NCBI GenBank assembly: GCA_022823235.1
Contig: JAJDXO010000004.1
Location: forward strand, 1 to 64,000
From: Rhodospirillales bacterium
GTDB taxonomy: Bacteria; Pseudomonadota; Alphaproteobacteria; Rhodospirillales; UBA2165
Reading direction: 5' to 3'
Length of the DNA: 64,000 nt
Under the pieces are notes generated by a model, which worked only from the letters and a program-made list of their open reading frames with translations, made no database searches and was not told the DNA's origin. A program made the position numbers and the translations under genes. This document shows positions 8,296-16,189 of this stretch, piece after piece (within the stretch, counting starts at the first letter, position 1; the number at the start of each line of letters is the position of its first letter).

Positions 8296-8373
8296 CGGAT
8301 CACCTCCTTTCAGTTGTTGGCCAATGGGGGAAGCTGAGCAGCCTTACGCCCCGAAATCAAGGGGGTTCGCCGC

Positions 8374-9219
8374 CTACCGGAAATCGAACACCGGATAGGC
8401 GTCCCCCGACAGGACCGCGCCGGGGGTTTGCGGCGAGGGCCCTTCGCCGACCGCCTCGCGCAGGACCGGCTGGGTCTCGGGGCGGGGATCGAACGTCGCC
8501 TCGCCGCCGATCCACCGGATGGCGAGCCCGCGGCGGCGGATATCGGCGGCGTTTTCCGGCGCGCCGTGCACGCCCATGACGTGGTGGGCGACCAGGTCGC
8601 CCGGCTCCAGGTCCCAGCTCCGGATGTCGTAATCGTCGCGGTGGCCGTCGATGTCGGGCAGCTTCTCGATCCCGTCATGGCCGGAGAACCGGTCGTCGAA
8701 GTTGAACGATTCGGGCACGTAATACTTGCCCCACCTGTGGGAGCCGGCGACGTATTCGACCGCGCCGGACCTGATGGTCACGGGATCGAGCGCGATCCAC
8801 GTCGAGCAGATATTGTCGGCCCCGTCGCCGGCGAGCGGGTAATAGAGCCGGTCCTGGTGCCAGGGCGTCTTGTTGGCGCCGCCCGGCTCCTTGGTCAGCA
8901 GGAAGTCGTAGAACAATTGCACCCGGCCCGCCCTCATGAGCCGGGCCGCCACCGCGGCGATTGGGGATTCGAAGATGAACTCCCTGAACTCGTCGCGGCG
9001 CCGCCACAAATACTGGCCGCCGTAAAATTCCCCGCCGCCGGTGGTCAGGTCGGTGTCGTAAGGCCCCGGGTTCCGCTGCGCCCAGTCGGCGGCGGGCCGC
9101 AGCTTCTCCACCCAGTCCATGGAGATGGCGCCCCGCACGCAGGCGACGCCGGCCTCGTCATATTCGGCCACGTCGGCGTCCGAGATGGGCAGGTCGCCGG
9201 GCTTGAACGCGCCGTCCAA
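8374..9219 (-). CDS. Phytanoyl-CoA dioxygenase (PhyH) family protein
   Basis: A 281-residue cytoplasmic Fe(II)/2-oxoglutarate-type dioxygenase. The iron ligands are visible as H121-x-D123 (in TPWHQDR) and distal H218 (in GVHGAPEN); R230 or R235 is a likely 2-oxoglutarate ligand. The family hydroxylates diverse substrates, including acyl-CoAs and secondary metabolites, so the substrate is open. Its ATG at 9219 lies two bases from the stop of the upstream molybdoenzyme gene, so the pair should be translationally coupled and may act on the same compound. Confidence 0.87.
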   Translation of the reverse strand: MDGAFKPGDLPISDADVAEYDEAGVACVRGAISMDWVEKLRPAADWAQRNPGPYDTDLTTGGGEFYGGQYLWRRRDEFREFIFESPIAAVAARLMRAGRVQLFYDFLLTKEPGGANKTPWHQDRLYYPLAGDGADNICSTWIALDPVTIRSGAVEYVAGSHRWGKYYVPESFNFDDRFSGHDGIEKLPDIDGHRDDYDIRSWDLEPGDLVAHHVMGVHGAPENAADIRRRGLAIRWIGGEATFDPRPETQPVLREAVGEGPSPQTPGAVLSGDAYPVFDFR

Positions 9220-9221
9220 GG

Positions 9222-11303
9222 TTAGGCCTTCTCCACCTGGCAGAGGGACGACTTGAAGCTCGGATAGCCCGAGACGGGATCGAGATTGTCGTCCGGATAG
9301 AGGGAGTTGATGTTGGCCTCGCGCCAGCCGTGGGGCGCGTGCACCACGCCGTCCAGGATGATGTCGGTCACCCAGGCCTTCATCCCGATCGAGGCGACCG
9401 GAGACGAGATCACCACGTCATCGCCGTCCGAGATGCCCCGCGCCGCCGCATCCTTGGGATTCATCTGGATCCGCGGATGGGGCTCGCGCTTGCGCAGGGT
9501 CTCCAGGTTGCGGCCCTGGGAATGGGTGAAGTTGTTGCTTCGCCCGCCCGACGTCAGCACCAGGGGATAGTCCTTCGCCACCTCGGGCGCGCTCACCGGC
9601 GACCACTTGGGCTCGCGGTAGACGGGCAGGGCATCCTGGCCGATCCCGGCGAGCTCGGTCGAGGAGAACTCCACCTTGCCGGTCGGGGTCTTGAAGCCGA
9701 CGTCCTCGTATTCCCGCTCCCGGCGTTCGCCCAAATCTTCGTTCATGCTCTTGCCGTTCTTGGGCAGGTCGTCGAAGCCCATGGTGAGCGGGGTCATCCG
9801 TTCGGCGTAGCTGGCATGAATGTCGCCGCCCCAGAACTGATCGCCGTGGCCCAGGGCGGCCGCGAGATCGAACAGCATTTCCGTATCGCCGTGAGCCGCG
9901 CCCCGCGGGCTGACCGCCGCCGGGCGGTACTGCACCCGGCCGCCCAGCGTGGTCACCAGGTCCTGACGCTCCAGGTGGGTGGCCGTGGGCAGGAACACCG
10001 AGGCCGCGTCGACCGTCGGCGTATCGAAGAAGTCGGCGACCAGGAACACGTCCAGCGTCCTGAGCGCCTTCTCGAGCCGGTTGGAGTTGGGCCACATCAT
10101 CAGATTGGTGCCCATGGCGACCACGCCCTTGATCTTGCCCTGCTCGATGCTCTCGGCCAGCAGCATCGCCTGGCCTTCGTTGTAGTGATCGACGAACAGG
10201 GGGAACCGCTCATGGCCCATCCGCTTGCCGGGCGCGTTCTCGACGCCGCTGCCGGCGGCGACGCCTTTCTGCTTCAGGCGTTCCGGCCACGGCCGGTTGC
10301 CGCCCTTGACGTCGAGGTTGCCGGTGAGCGCCGACAGCAGCATCACCGCCCGGTGGGTCTGCAGGCCGTTGGTGTGCTGGACCAGCGCCTCCTGGGAAAT
10401 GGTGATCTGCGCCGGTTTGGACGTCGCGTAGAGCCTGGCCGCGGCGACGATCTTCTCCGCCGGCACCCGGGTGATTTCCTCGACCCGCTCGGGCGTGAAA
10501 TCCTTTACGTATTCCCGGTACTCGTCGAAGCCGTGGGCGTACCGGTCGAGGAAGGCCCGGTCCTCCAATCCCTCGTTCAGGATCACATGGGCCCAGCCGA
10601 GGGCCAGCGCGCCATCCGTGCCGGGGCGCGGCTGGAGATGAATCTCGGCCGCCTCGGCGATGGAGGTGCGGCGGGGATCGACGACGATCACCGGCACCTT
10701 GGCGGATTCGGCGAGCAGGTAATGCCGGCTGTAGGGGATCAGGCTGTCCTTGGGGTTGTTGGACCACACCACCCGGCATCTGGCCTCTTCCTGGCGCATG
10801 CGGCCGGCCTGGAAGAAGTGGTTGTAATCCTCGCCGAAGGTGAGTTCGGAGGCGACGAACGTGGCGCCGAAGCAGCAACTGCTCTCGGTGATGTAGTGGG
10901 GGGAGCCGAAGGCGTTGGCGATGCGCCGCATGTAGGGCCGGGATTCCTTGGTGTAGCCGACCACGAAGGCGACCTTGTCGGCGCCGTCGTTCTTGCGGAT
11001 GGCGTCGAGCCGCCCGGCCGCGTCGGCGACGGCGTCGTCCCAGTTGACCATCCGCCAGTCGTCTTCGGCGCGGTCCCGGATCATGGCGTGGACCAGCCGC
11101 TTATCGCTTTCCCGCTGCTCCAGCATGGCGGTCGCCCGGACGCATTCGGGGTGCGAGATGTCGAGGATCTCGTCCCCCTGGCTCACCACCGTGATCGGAC
11201 AATTGGTGGTGCACATGTAGCAGGTGGAGTAGGTGGTCTTGGTCTCGTTCAGACCCTCGGCCGCGGGCCGTGCGACGACATCATCCATATCGGTATCTCC
11301 CAT
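9222..11303 (-). CDS. Bis-MGD molybdopterin oxidoreductase, orphan catalytic subunit
   Basis: A 693-residue DMSO-reductase-superfamily catalytic subunit. Cysteines 28, 31, 35 and probably 54 would bind a [4Fe-4S] cluster, in the order C-x2-C-x3-C. Pterin-domain blocks follow, such as VVDPRRTSIAEAAEIHL, and the C-terminal beta-barrel domain begins near YPLVLTSGGRSNNFTHSQGR. SSCC in the ITESSCC stretch may supply the metal-ligand cysteine. There is no Tat signal, so the enzyme is cytoplasmic. No Fe-S ferredoxin-like, membrane-anchor or chaperone gene is adjacent, so its redox partner is elsewhere. The ATG at 11303 is preferred over a frame opening at 11417 that adds 38 unrelated residues. It is coupled to the PhyH gene. 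Confidence 0.88.
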   Translation of the reverse strand: MGDTDMDDVVARPAAEGLNETKTTYSTCYMCTTNCPITVVSQGDEILDISHPECVRATAMLEQRESDKRLVHAMIRDRAEDDWRMVNWDDAVADAAGRLDAIRKNDGADKVAFVVGYTKESRPYMRRIANAFGSPHYITESSCCFGATFVASELTFGEDYNHFFQAGRMRQEEARCRVVWSNNPKDSLIPYSRHYLLAESAKVPVIVVDPRRTSIAEAAEIHLQPRPGTDGALALGWAHVILNEGLEDRAFLDRYAHGFDEYREYVKDFTPERVEEITRVPAEKIVAAARLYATSKPAQITISQEALVQHTNGLQTHRAVMLLSALTGNLDVKGGNRPWPERLKQKGVAAGSGVENAPGKRMGHERFPLFVDHYNEGQAMLLAESIEQGKIKGVVAMGTNLMMWPNSNRLEKALRTLDVFLVADFFDTPTVDAASVFLPTATHLERQDLVTTLGGRVQYRPAAVSPRGAAHGDTEMLFDLAAALGHGDQFWGGDIHASYAERMTPLTMGFDDLPKNGKSMNEDLGERREREYEDVGFKTPTGKVEFSSTELAGIGQDALPVYREPKWSPVSAPEVAKDYPLVLTSGGRSNNFTHSQGRNLETLRKREPHPRIQMNPKDAAARGISDGDDVVISSPVASIGMKAWVTDIILDGVVHAPHGWREANINSLYPDDNLDPVSGYPSFKSSLCQVEKA

Positions 11304-11434
11304 CGGGGCGCCCCCCGTAACCCGACTCAAACGGTGATAATTCAACAACGCTGACTGTGAAACCCGAGTTGACCATATCGTTGCAAATGCATCAAGTTGA
11401 GAAGGTGCGGGAGGCAACGTGGCATGGAGGCAAT

Positions 11435-11462
11435 CCGGACTCCGCCGATACCCCGGAGCCGG
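11435..11462 (-). terminator. Candidate terminator after the YejA-like gene
   Basis: On the minus strand CCGGCTCCG can pair with CGGAGTCCGG with one bulge, around a nine-base loop, about 20 bases past the stop of the YejA-like gene. No U run follows. It would separate that gene from the molybdoenzyme gene starting at 11303. Confidence 0.42.
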
Positions 11463-11480
11463 CCGGACCGATGCCGGGCC

Positions 11481-13328
11481 TTACCGGTTGGCCCTCGCCT
11501 TGTCCGGGTCTTCCCACCAGGTTTCGACCACGATCCCGTAGAGGGGCGTGACGCCGGGCCGGCCGAACTTGTCCCAATAGGCAACCCCGTCGTCCTCCAG
11601 ATGATAGAGGGGAATGAAGTAGTGTCCCCATAGCAGCACCCTGTCCATGGCGCGGACGATGTCGACGAAGGCATCGCGTTCGCGCGCCTCGGTCATGAGG
11701 TCGATCAGCCTGTCGACGGCCGGATTCCGTATCCCGGGATAGTTGCGCGTCCCCTCCTGCGCGGCGGCCTGGGCGCCCCAATAGAACGCCTGCTCGTTCC
11801 CCGGGGACAGCGACATGCCCCAGCGGTAGACGATCATGTCGAAATCGTAGTCGGTCAGCCTGTATTGATACTGCGACGTGTCGACGGTGCGGACCCGCGC
11901 CTCGACGCCCAGGCGCTCGAGACTGCGGGCGAAGGTGAGGGCGATCTTCTCGTGCGCCGGATTCACCAGCAGGATCTCGAACGCCATGGGCAATCCGTCC
12001 TTGGCCCGCCGCAGCGATCCGTCCCGCACTTCCCAGCCCGCCTCGGCCAGCAAACGCTTTGCCGCCCTGAGGTTTGCCCGGGCGCGGCCGCCGGCCCCCG
12101 GCGGCCGGTACGGCATTTCGAACAGCTCGCGGGGCAGTTCCCGCCGGAAAGGCTCCAGGAGGCCAAGTTCACGGGCTTCGGGAACGCCGCTGGAACCGAG
12201 TTCCGAATTGTCGAAGATGCTGCCCGTGCGTTTGTAGGCGCCGTGCAACAGCGTCTTGTTGATCCAGGCGAAGTCGAACGCATGCGCGAGCGCGTACCGG
12301 ACCCGGCGGTCGGCGAATATCTCCCGCCGCGTGTTGAAAACCAGGGCGGACAGGCCCGAGGGCCGGCCGTGCGGCAGCCGTTCCAGCTTCACGCGGCCGT
12401 CCGCGACCGCCGGAAAGTCGTACGCGGTCGCCCAACGCTTGCCGGAAATCTCCAGCCGAAGGTCGTACTCGCCGGCCTTGAAGGCCTCCATCATCACATT
12501 GCCGTCGCGGTAGTAGTCGTAGCGGATGCGGTCGAAGTTGTGCTGCCCGCGGTTGATGGGCAGGTGCCGCCCCCAATATTCGGGGTCGCGGCGATAGGTG
12601 ATGCCGCGGCCCGCGTCCACGCTCTCGACCCGATACGGGCCGGAGCCGACCGGCGGAACGAGCGTCGTCCGCTCAAACTCCACCGATTCGTAGTAGGACT
12701 TGGACAGGATCGGCATCAATCCCATGATCAGCGGCAGCTCGCGATCCGGCGACGCGGTGTCGAAGACGAACCGGATCGAGCGTGCGCCGGGCCGCTCGAT
12801 GCGCTGGACCTGCCGGTAATACAGCCGGTGATTGGGCCGTCCGCGTTCCTTGAGGGTCTCCCAGGAGAAGACGACATCGTCCACGGTGATCGGCCGGCCG
12901 TCATGAAAGCGCGCTTCCGGCCTCAACACGAACGTGACGGACGAACGGTCATCCGGCACCTCGATCGACTCGGCGATCAGGCCGTAGAGCGAGAACGGCT
13001 CGTCCCACGTCCGCTTCAGAAGGCTCTCGAAGACCAGGTGACGTCCGCGCGCCGGCACGCCCTTGATGATGAAGGGGTTGAGGCTGTCGAAGGTCCCGGT
13101 CACCGCACGCCGAAGCTCGCCGCCCTTCGGCGCGTCGGGATTCACGTAGTCGAGATGGCGGAACCCGGATTCGTATTTGGGTTCCCCATGCATGGCGATG
13201 CCGTGGCTCTCTGCCGCCGCGGGATGCACGCCGCCCGCGGCCAGAACCGCGAGGAGCCAGACGAGCGCCGGCGTCAGCCGCCTCGCCGGACAACCAAAAT
13301 TAAACCAATTGCTGACTGGTCTAAACAA
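11481..13328 (-). CDS. YejA-like family 5 extracellular solute-binding protein
   Basis: A 615-residue periplasmic binding protein with a signal peptide (hydrophobic core ALVWLLAVLAAGG, cleavage near AAAES). The mature start HGIAMHGEPKY, then DYVNPDAPKGG and SLNPFIIKG, is typical of the YejA branch of the oligopeptide-binding (SBP family 5) proteins. E. coli YejA delivers peptide conjugates such as microcin C to the YejBEF importer. No permease or ATPase genes follow here, so it must borrow a transporter encoded elsewhere or serve as a scavenging receptor. The dienelactone hydrolase gene ends 35 bases upstream on the same strand, so the two probably share a transcript. Confidence 0.88.
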   Translation of the reverse strand: MFRPVSNWFNFGCPARRLTPALVWLLAVLAAGGVHPAAAESHGIAMHGEPKYESGFRHLDYVNPDAPKGGELRRAVTGTFDSLNPFIIKGVPARGRHLVFESLLKRTWDEPFSLYGLIAESIEVPDDRSSVTFVLRPEARFHDGRPITVDDVVFSWETLKERGRPNHRLYYRQVQRIERPGARSIRFVFDTASPDRELPLIMGLMPILSKSYYESVEFERTTLVPPVGSGPYRVESVDAGRGITYRRDPEYWGRHLPINRGQHNFDRIRYDYYRDGNVMMEAFKAGEYDLRLEISGKRWATAYDFPAVADGRVKLERLPHGRPSGLSALVFNTRREIFADRRVRYALAHAFDFAWINKTLLHGAYKRTGSIFDNSELGSSGVPEARELGLLEPFRRELPRELFEMPYRPPGAGGRARANLRAAKRLLAEAGWEVRDGSLRRAKDGLPMAFEILLVNPAHEKIALTFARSLERLGVEARVRTVDTSQYQYRLTDYDFDMIVYRWGMSLSPGNEQAFYWGAQAAAQEGTRNYPGIRNPAVDRLIDLMTEARERDAFVDIVRAMDRVLLWGHYFIPLYHLEDDGVAYWDKFGRPGVTPLYGIVVETWWEDPDKARANR

Positions 13329-13363
13329 CGTGCGGTGCCAAGCGATCGAAATCCGATCCCCGC

Positions 13364-14044
13364 CTACATCCCGCTGAACACCCGGAGCGTCGCCGCCCGC
13401 GATGCCTTGTGGGCGGCCTCCTGGTAGCCCGGCTTGGCGGGCATGGCGAAGTTATGCTCGGCCCCCGGATGGACGACGATCTCGGCGTTGTCGTGGGAGG
13501 CGTAGGAGGCGATGATTTTTTCCACGCTCTCCATCGACGTCGCCGGGTCCTGGTCGCCGAAGTGGAAGGTCACCGGACATGTGACGTTGGGGGTCTCGTC
13601 CAGGTGCTCCTCGATCTTGGTGCCGTGATAGGACGCGGCGGCGTCGACGCCGAGGCGGGCCGCCGACAGGTGCGCATAGCGCCCGCCGAAGCAGTAGCCG
13701 ATGACGCCGACCTTGCCGTTGCACTCGGCCCGGCCCCTGAGGTCGTTGACGTAGTCCTCGATATCGAGCATGCCCTGCACCGGATCGAACTTCTCGTAGC
13801 GCCCGAAGGCCACTTCCCTTTCCGCCGTCGGTCCCGGCAGGACCCGCCAGAAGACGTCGGGGACCAGGACGACGAACCCGTCATCGGCCCAGCCGTCGGC
13901 GATGTCGATCATCTCCTGGTCGGTGCCGAAGATGGCGGTGATGAGCAGAATGCCCGGAAACGGGCCGTCCCCCTCGGGCCTCGACAGATAGGCGTCGAGT
14001 TCCTCGCCGCCGCGGGTCTTCAGTTTGAGTTCGCTGCTGGGCAT
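13364..14044 (-). CDS. Dienelactone hydrolase family protein
   Basis: A 226-residue alpha/beta hydrolase of the dienelactone hydrolase family, which opens lactone rings in chloroaromatic catabolism and also includes general esterases. The triad is visible: nucleophile Cys in GYCFGGR, Asp in FGDQDPATS and His in GAEHNF. Conserved VVLVPDVFWR-type residues lie upstream. The ATG at 14044 is backed by GGGAGG four bases upstream, although the frame stays open to 14602. It is transcribed toward the YejA-like gene, and the substrate may be what that protein captures. Confidence 0.88.
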   Translation of the reverse strand: MPSSELKLKTRGGEELDAYLSRPEGDGPFPGILLITAIFGTDQEMIDIADGWADDGFVVLVPDVFWRVLPGPTAEREVAFGRYEKFDPVQGMLDIEDYVNDLRGRAECNGKVGVIGYCFGGRYAHLSAARLGVDAAASYHGTKIEEHLDETPNVTCPVTFHFGDQDPATSMESVEKIIASYASHDNAEIVVHPGAEHNFAMPAKPGYQEAAHKASRAATLRVFSGM

Positions 14045-14160
14045 GGTGCCTCCCCTGATCCCATGGTTTCGCGTTGGACGGTATTGTGCGCAAGCGGCGG
14101 GGAAGCGCAAGAGGAAGAGAGGTCCGGTTTCGGCAAAGCCCGGCTGGAACGGATGGAGAG

Positions 14161-14176
14161 CGGCGGGCGCCCGCCG
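14161..14176. promoter_or_regulatory. 16-bp perfect palindrome in the divergent promoter region
   Basis: CGGCGGGCGCCCGCCG is a perfect palindrome between the divergent dienelactone hydrolase and NitT-type binding protein genes. It is either a GC-rich operator or a stem in the 5' leader. Its core GGGCGCCCGCCG recurs 35 bases later. Confidence 0.45.
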
Positions 14177-14192
14177 GTTTGTCGGGCCTTGC

Positions 14193-14218
14193 CATGATGG
14201 GCGCCCGCCGACATCATG
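14193..14218. promoter_or_regulatory. CATGATG/CATCATG inverted repeat
   Basis: CATGATG (14193-14199) pairs with CATCATG (14212-14218), and the loop contains the second copy of the GGGCGCCCGCCG core. It lies 45 bases before the start of the binding-protein gene and could be an operator or a leader hairpin. Confidence 0.4.
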
Positions 14219-14263
14219 GGACACTGTGCATAAGCCACACAGAAAACACGGAGGAAGACCACA

Positions 14264-15298
14264 ATGCCGTTTATCAGTCGCAGGCAATTCAAAATCCTCG
14301 CCGCATCCGCGGCGATCGCGTTGGCCGGCCTTACCGGCTTCGCCGAGCAGGCGGCGGCCGCGGACAAGATCAAGGTCGGCGCGCTGCGCTTCACTTCTCA
14401 TTCGGCAAGTTTCGTCGCGTTCGAGCGCGGCTACTTCAAGGAGCAGGGTTTGGACGTCGAGTTCGTCTTCTTTCAGGCGGCCCAGCCCATGGCCGTTGCG
14501 ATTGCATCCAATGACGTCGACTTCGGTGTGACGGCTATCTCCGGCGGCCTGATAAACCTGGCCGAGAAGGGCGCCGTCAAAATAATCGGCGGCGCGCTGC
14601 ATGAGGAGAAGGGCATCGACGGTCAGAAGATTCTGGTTTCAAAGGCGGCATTCGACGCCGGCGTGACACATCCCTCGAAGCTCAAGGGCCGCTCGTACGG
14701 CATCACGCAGGCAGGCTCGTCCTTCCACTATATGGCCCACAAAATCGCCCAAAAGGAGGGCTTCGCGGGCACCGAAATCAAGGTCAAGCCGCTGCACAAG
14801 GTCGGCGCCATAATCGGCGCGCTGAAGTCGGGCCAAATCGACGCCTGGTCGATCGTCCCGCACATCGCGAAGGCGCTGGCCAAGAGCCCGGCCATTCACG
14901 TCATCGGCGACGTTGCCGATTACATTCCCGACTATCAGGTGACGACCGTGTTCACGTCCGCCAAGAATGCCGCGGGCAACCGCGATCTGGTCAAGCGCTT
15001 CCTGGCCGCGTTTTCCAAAGGCGCCGCCGATTTCAACGCCGCCCTGGTGGACAAGACCGCCGGCGCCAAAGCGGACGAGGATATGGTCAGGCTGGTCCAC
15101 AAGTATGTCTACACCAGCCGTCCGTTCGAGAAGGCCGCGCCCTCGATCAGGAACGGCTCCATGCGCATCAACCAGGGCGCCAAGCTGAACCTGAAGAGCG
15201 TTCAGGATCAGTTGGACTGGTTCAAATCCGAGAAGCTGGTTTCGCAGGCGGTGACCATGGACATGCTCGTCGACAAGAGCTACGTCAAGATCTACTGA
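14264..15298 (+). CDS. NitT/TauT-type ABC importer, substrate-binding protein
   Basis: A 344-residue periplasmic protein with a signal peptide (RRQFKILAASAAIALAGL, cleavage after EQAAAAD). The mature domain resembles SsuA/TauA/THI5-like proteins, which bind sulfonates, nitrate, taurine or pyrimidine precursors: ALRFTSHSASFVAFERGYFKEQGL, then SNDVDFG and GSSFHYMAHK. Note that the second arginine makes RR near residue 5, but the context is not a convincing Tat motif. GGAGG lies eight bases before the ATG. It is followed by a stable stem-loop, then the ATPase and permease genes, giving a complete three-part importer. Substrate unknown. Confidence 0.9.
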   Translation: MPFISRRQFKILAASAAIALAGLTGFAEQAAAADKIKVGALRFTSHSASFVAFERGYFKEQGLDVEFVFFQAAQPMAVAIASNDVDFGVTAISGGLINLAEKGAVKIIGGALHEEKGIDGQKILVSKAAFDAGVTHPSKLKGRSYGITQAGSSFHYMAHKIAQKEGFAGTEIKVKPLHKVGAIIGALKSGQIDAWSIVPHIAKALAKSPAIHVIGDVADYIPDYQVTTVFTSAKNAAGNRDLVKRFLAAFSKGAADFNAALVDKTAGAKADEDMVRLVHKYVYTSRPFEKAAPSIRNGSMRINQGAKLNLKSVQDQLDWFKSEKLVSQAVTMDMLVDKSYVKIY

Positions 15299-15322
15299 CG
15301 GACAGACCTTCCGCGGCCGGCG

Positions 15323-15350
15323 GGCGCCGCTCCCTTCCGGGAGCGGCGCC
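15323..15350 (+). other. Perfect 12-bp stem-loop between binding-protein and ATPase genes
   Basis: GGCGCCGCTCCC (15323-15334) and GGGAGCGGCGCC (15339-15350) pair perfectly around a TTCC loop, 25 bases past the binding-protein stop. With no U tract it is more likely a 3' mRNA stabiliser or partial attenuator that keeps binding-protein output above that of the ATPase and permease. Confidence 0.75.
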
Positions 15351-15415
15351 TGTCGAGCGTTGTCCGGTAGTATCCGCCGGTCCGAATTTCGAGCAGCGCG
15401 ACGGGGGCTGTATTC

Positions 15416-16189
15416 GTGGAGATCAGACTCAAGGGCATTTCCCACAGCTACCGGGACGGCGGGCTGAAGGTCCTCTCCGACATAAATCTGTCGATCCGGG
15501 AGGGGGAAATCGTCTGCCTCATCGGCCCGTCGGGGTGCGGCAAATCGACGCTGTTGCGGATCATCGGCGGGCTCGAGCTGCCCAGCGCCGGGGCCGTCCT
15601 GCAGGTCGGCGATCCGCCCCCCACATCACTTAATCCGCTGACCTATGTTTTTCAGGATTTCGCCCTGCTGCCGTGGAGAACCGTCGAGGGCAACATCAGC
15701 CTCGCGCTGGAGGACCACCCGATCGGCCGAAAGATGCGCAACGAAATTATCGATGGCGTTCTCGCCCGGACCAACTTGACGGAGTTCCGAAAGGCATACC
15801 CCCGCCAGCTCTCGGGCGGCATGAAGCAGCGCGTGGCCATCGCCCGCGCCCTCAGCGTAAATCCGGCCGTCATGCTGATGGACGAACCCCTGTCCGCCCT
15901 CGATAGCCAGATCCGGGAAATTCTGATGGCCGACCTGATCGAGCTGTGGTGCCGCGAGAATTTCACCGCCTTCTACGTGACCCACAACCTGGCCGAGGCG
16001 GTTCGCCTTGGACACCGGGTCGCCGTTCTTTCCCGGCGGCCCGGAAGGATAAGAGAGATCATCGAAATCGAGACGCCGCTGGATCAACGGTCGGCCGACA
16101 GTCCCGAGCTGGGCCGACATCAACAACATCTATGGGAAATGCTTCGCGACGAAGCTCGCGCGGCCGATCTGGAGCTTGCCAATGTCTGA
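15416..16189 (+). CDS. NitT/TauT-type ABC importer, ATP-binding protein
   Basis: A 257-residue ABC ATPase of the SsuB/TauB group. Walker A is GPSGCGKST, the Q-loop is YVFQDFALLPW, the signature is LSGGMKQR, Walker B is VMLMDEPLSALD and the switch histidine is in VTHNL. It powers the importer from the cytoplasmic face. The start is GTG at 15416. The permease gene begins inside the last codons of this one, an eight-base overlap typical of translational coupling. Confidence 0.93.
   Translation: MEIRLKGISHSYRDGGLKVLSDINLSIREGEIVCLIGPSGCGKSTLLRIIGGLELPSAGAVLQVGDPPPTSLNPLTYVFQDFALLPWRTVEGNISLALEDHPIGRKMRNEIIDGVLARTNLTEFRKAYPRQLSGGMKQRVAIARALSVNPAVMLMDEPLSALDSQIREILMADLIELWCRENFTAFYVTHNLAEAVRLGHRVAVLSRRPGRIREIIEIETPLDQRSADSPELGRHQQHLWEMLRDEARAADLELANV

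Noticed and set aside
8296..8311. GGATCACCTCCTTT on the plus strand, identical to a 16S rRNA 3' end
   Set aside because: No other 16S sequence lies upstream. On the other strand it is better explained as a very strong ribosome site before an ATG.
9330..11354. 674-codon plus-strand frame opposite the molybdoenzyme
   Set aside because: Antisense shadow; the opposite strand has the [4Fe-4S] cysteines and pterin motifs.
13364..14602. Dienelactone hydrolase starting at 14602 (412 residues)
   Set aside because: The extra 186 residues lie antisense to the next importer gene, whereas the ATG at 14044 has a good ribosome site and gives the family length.
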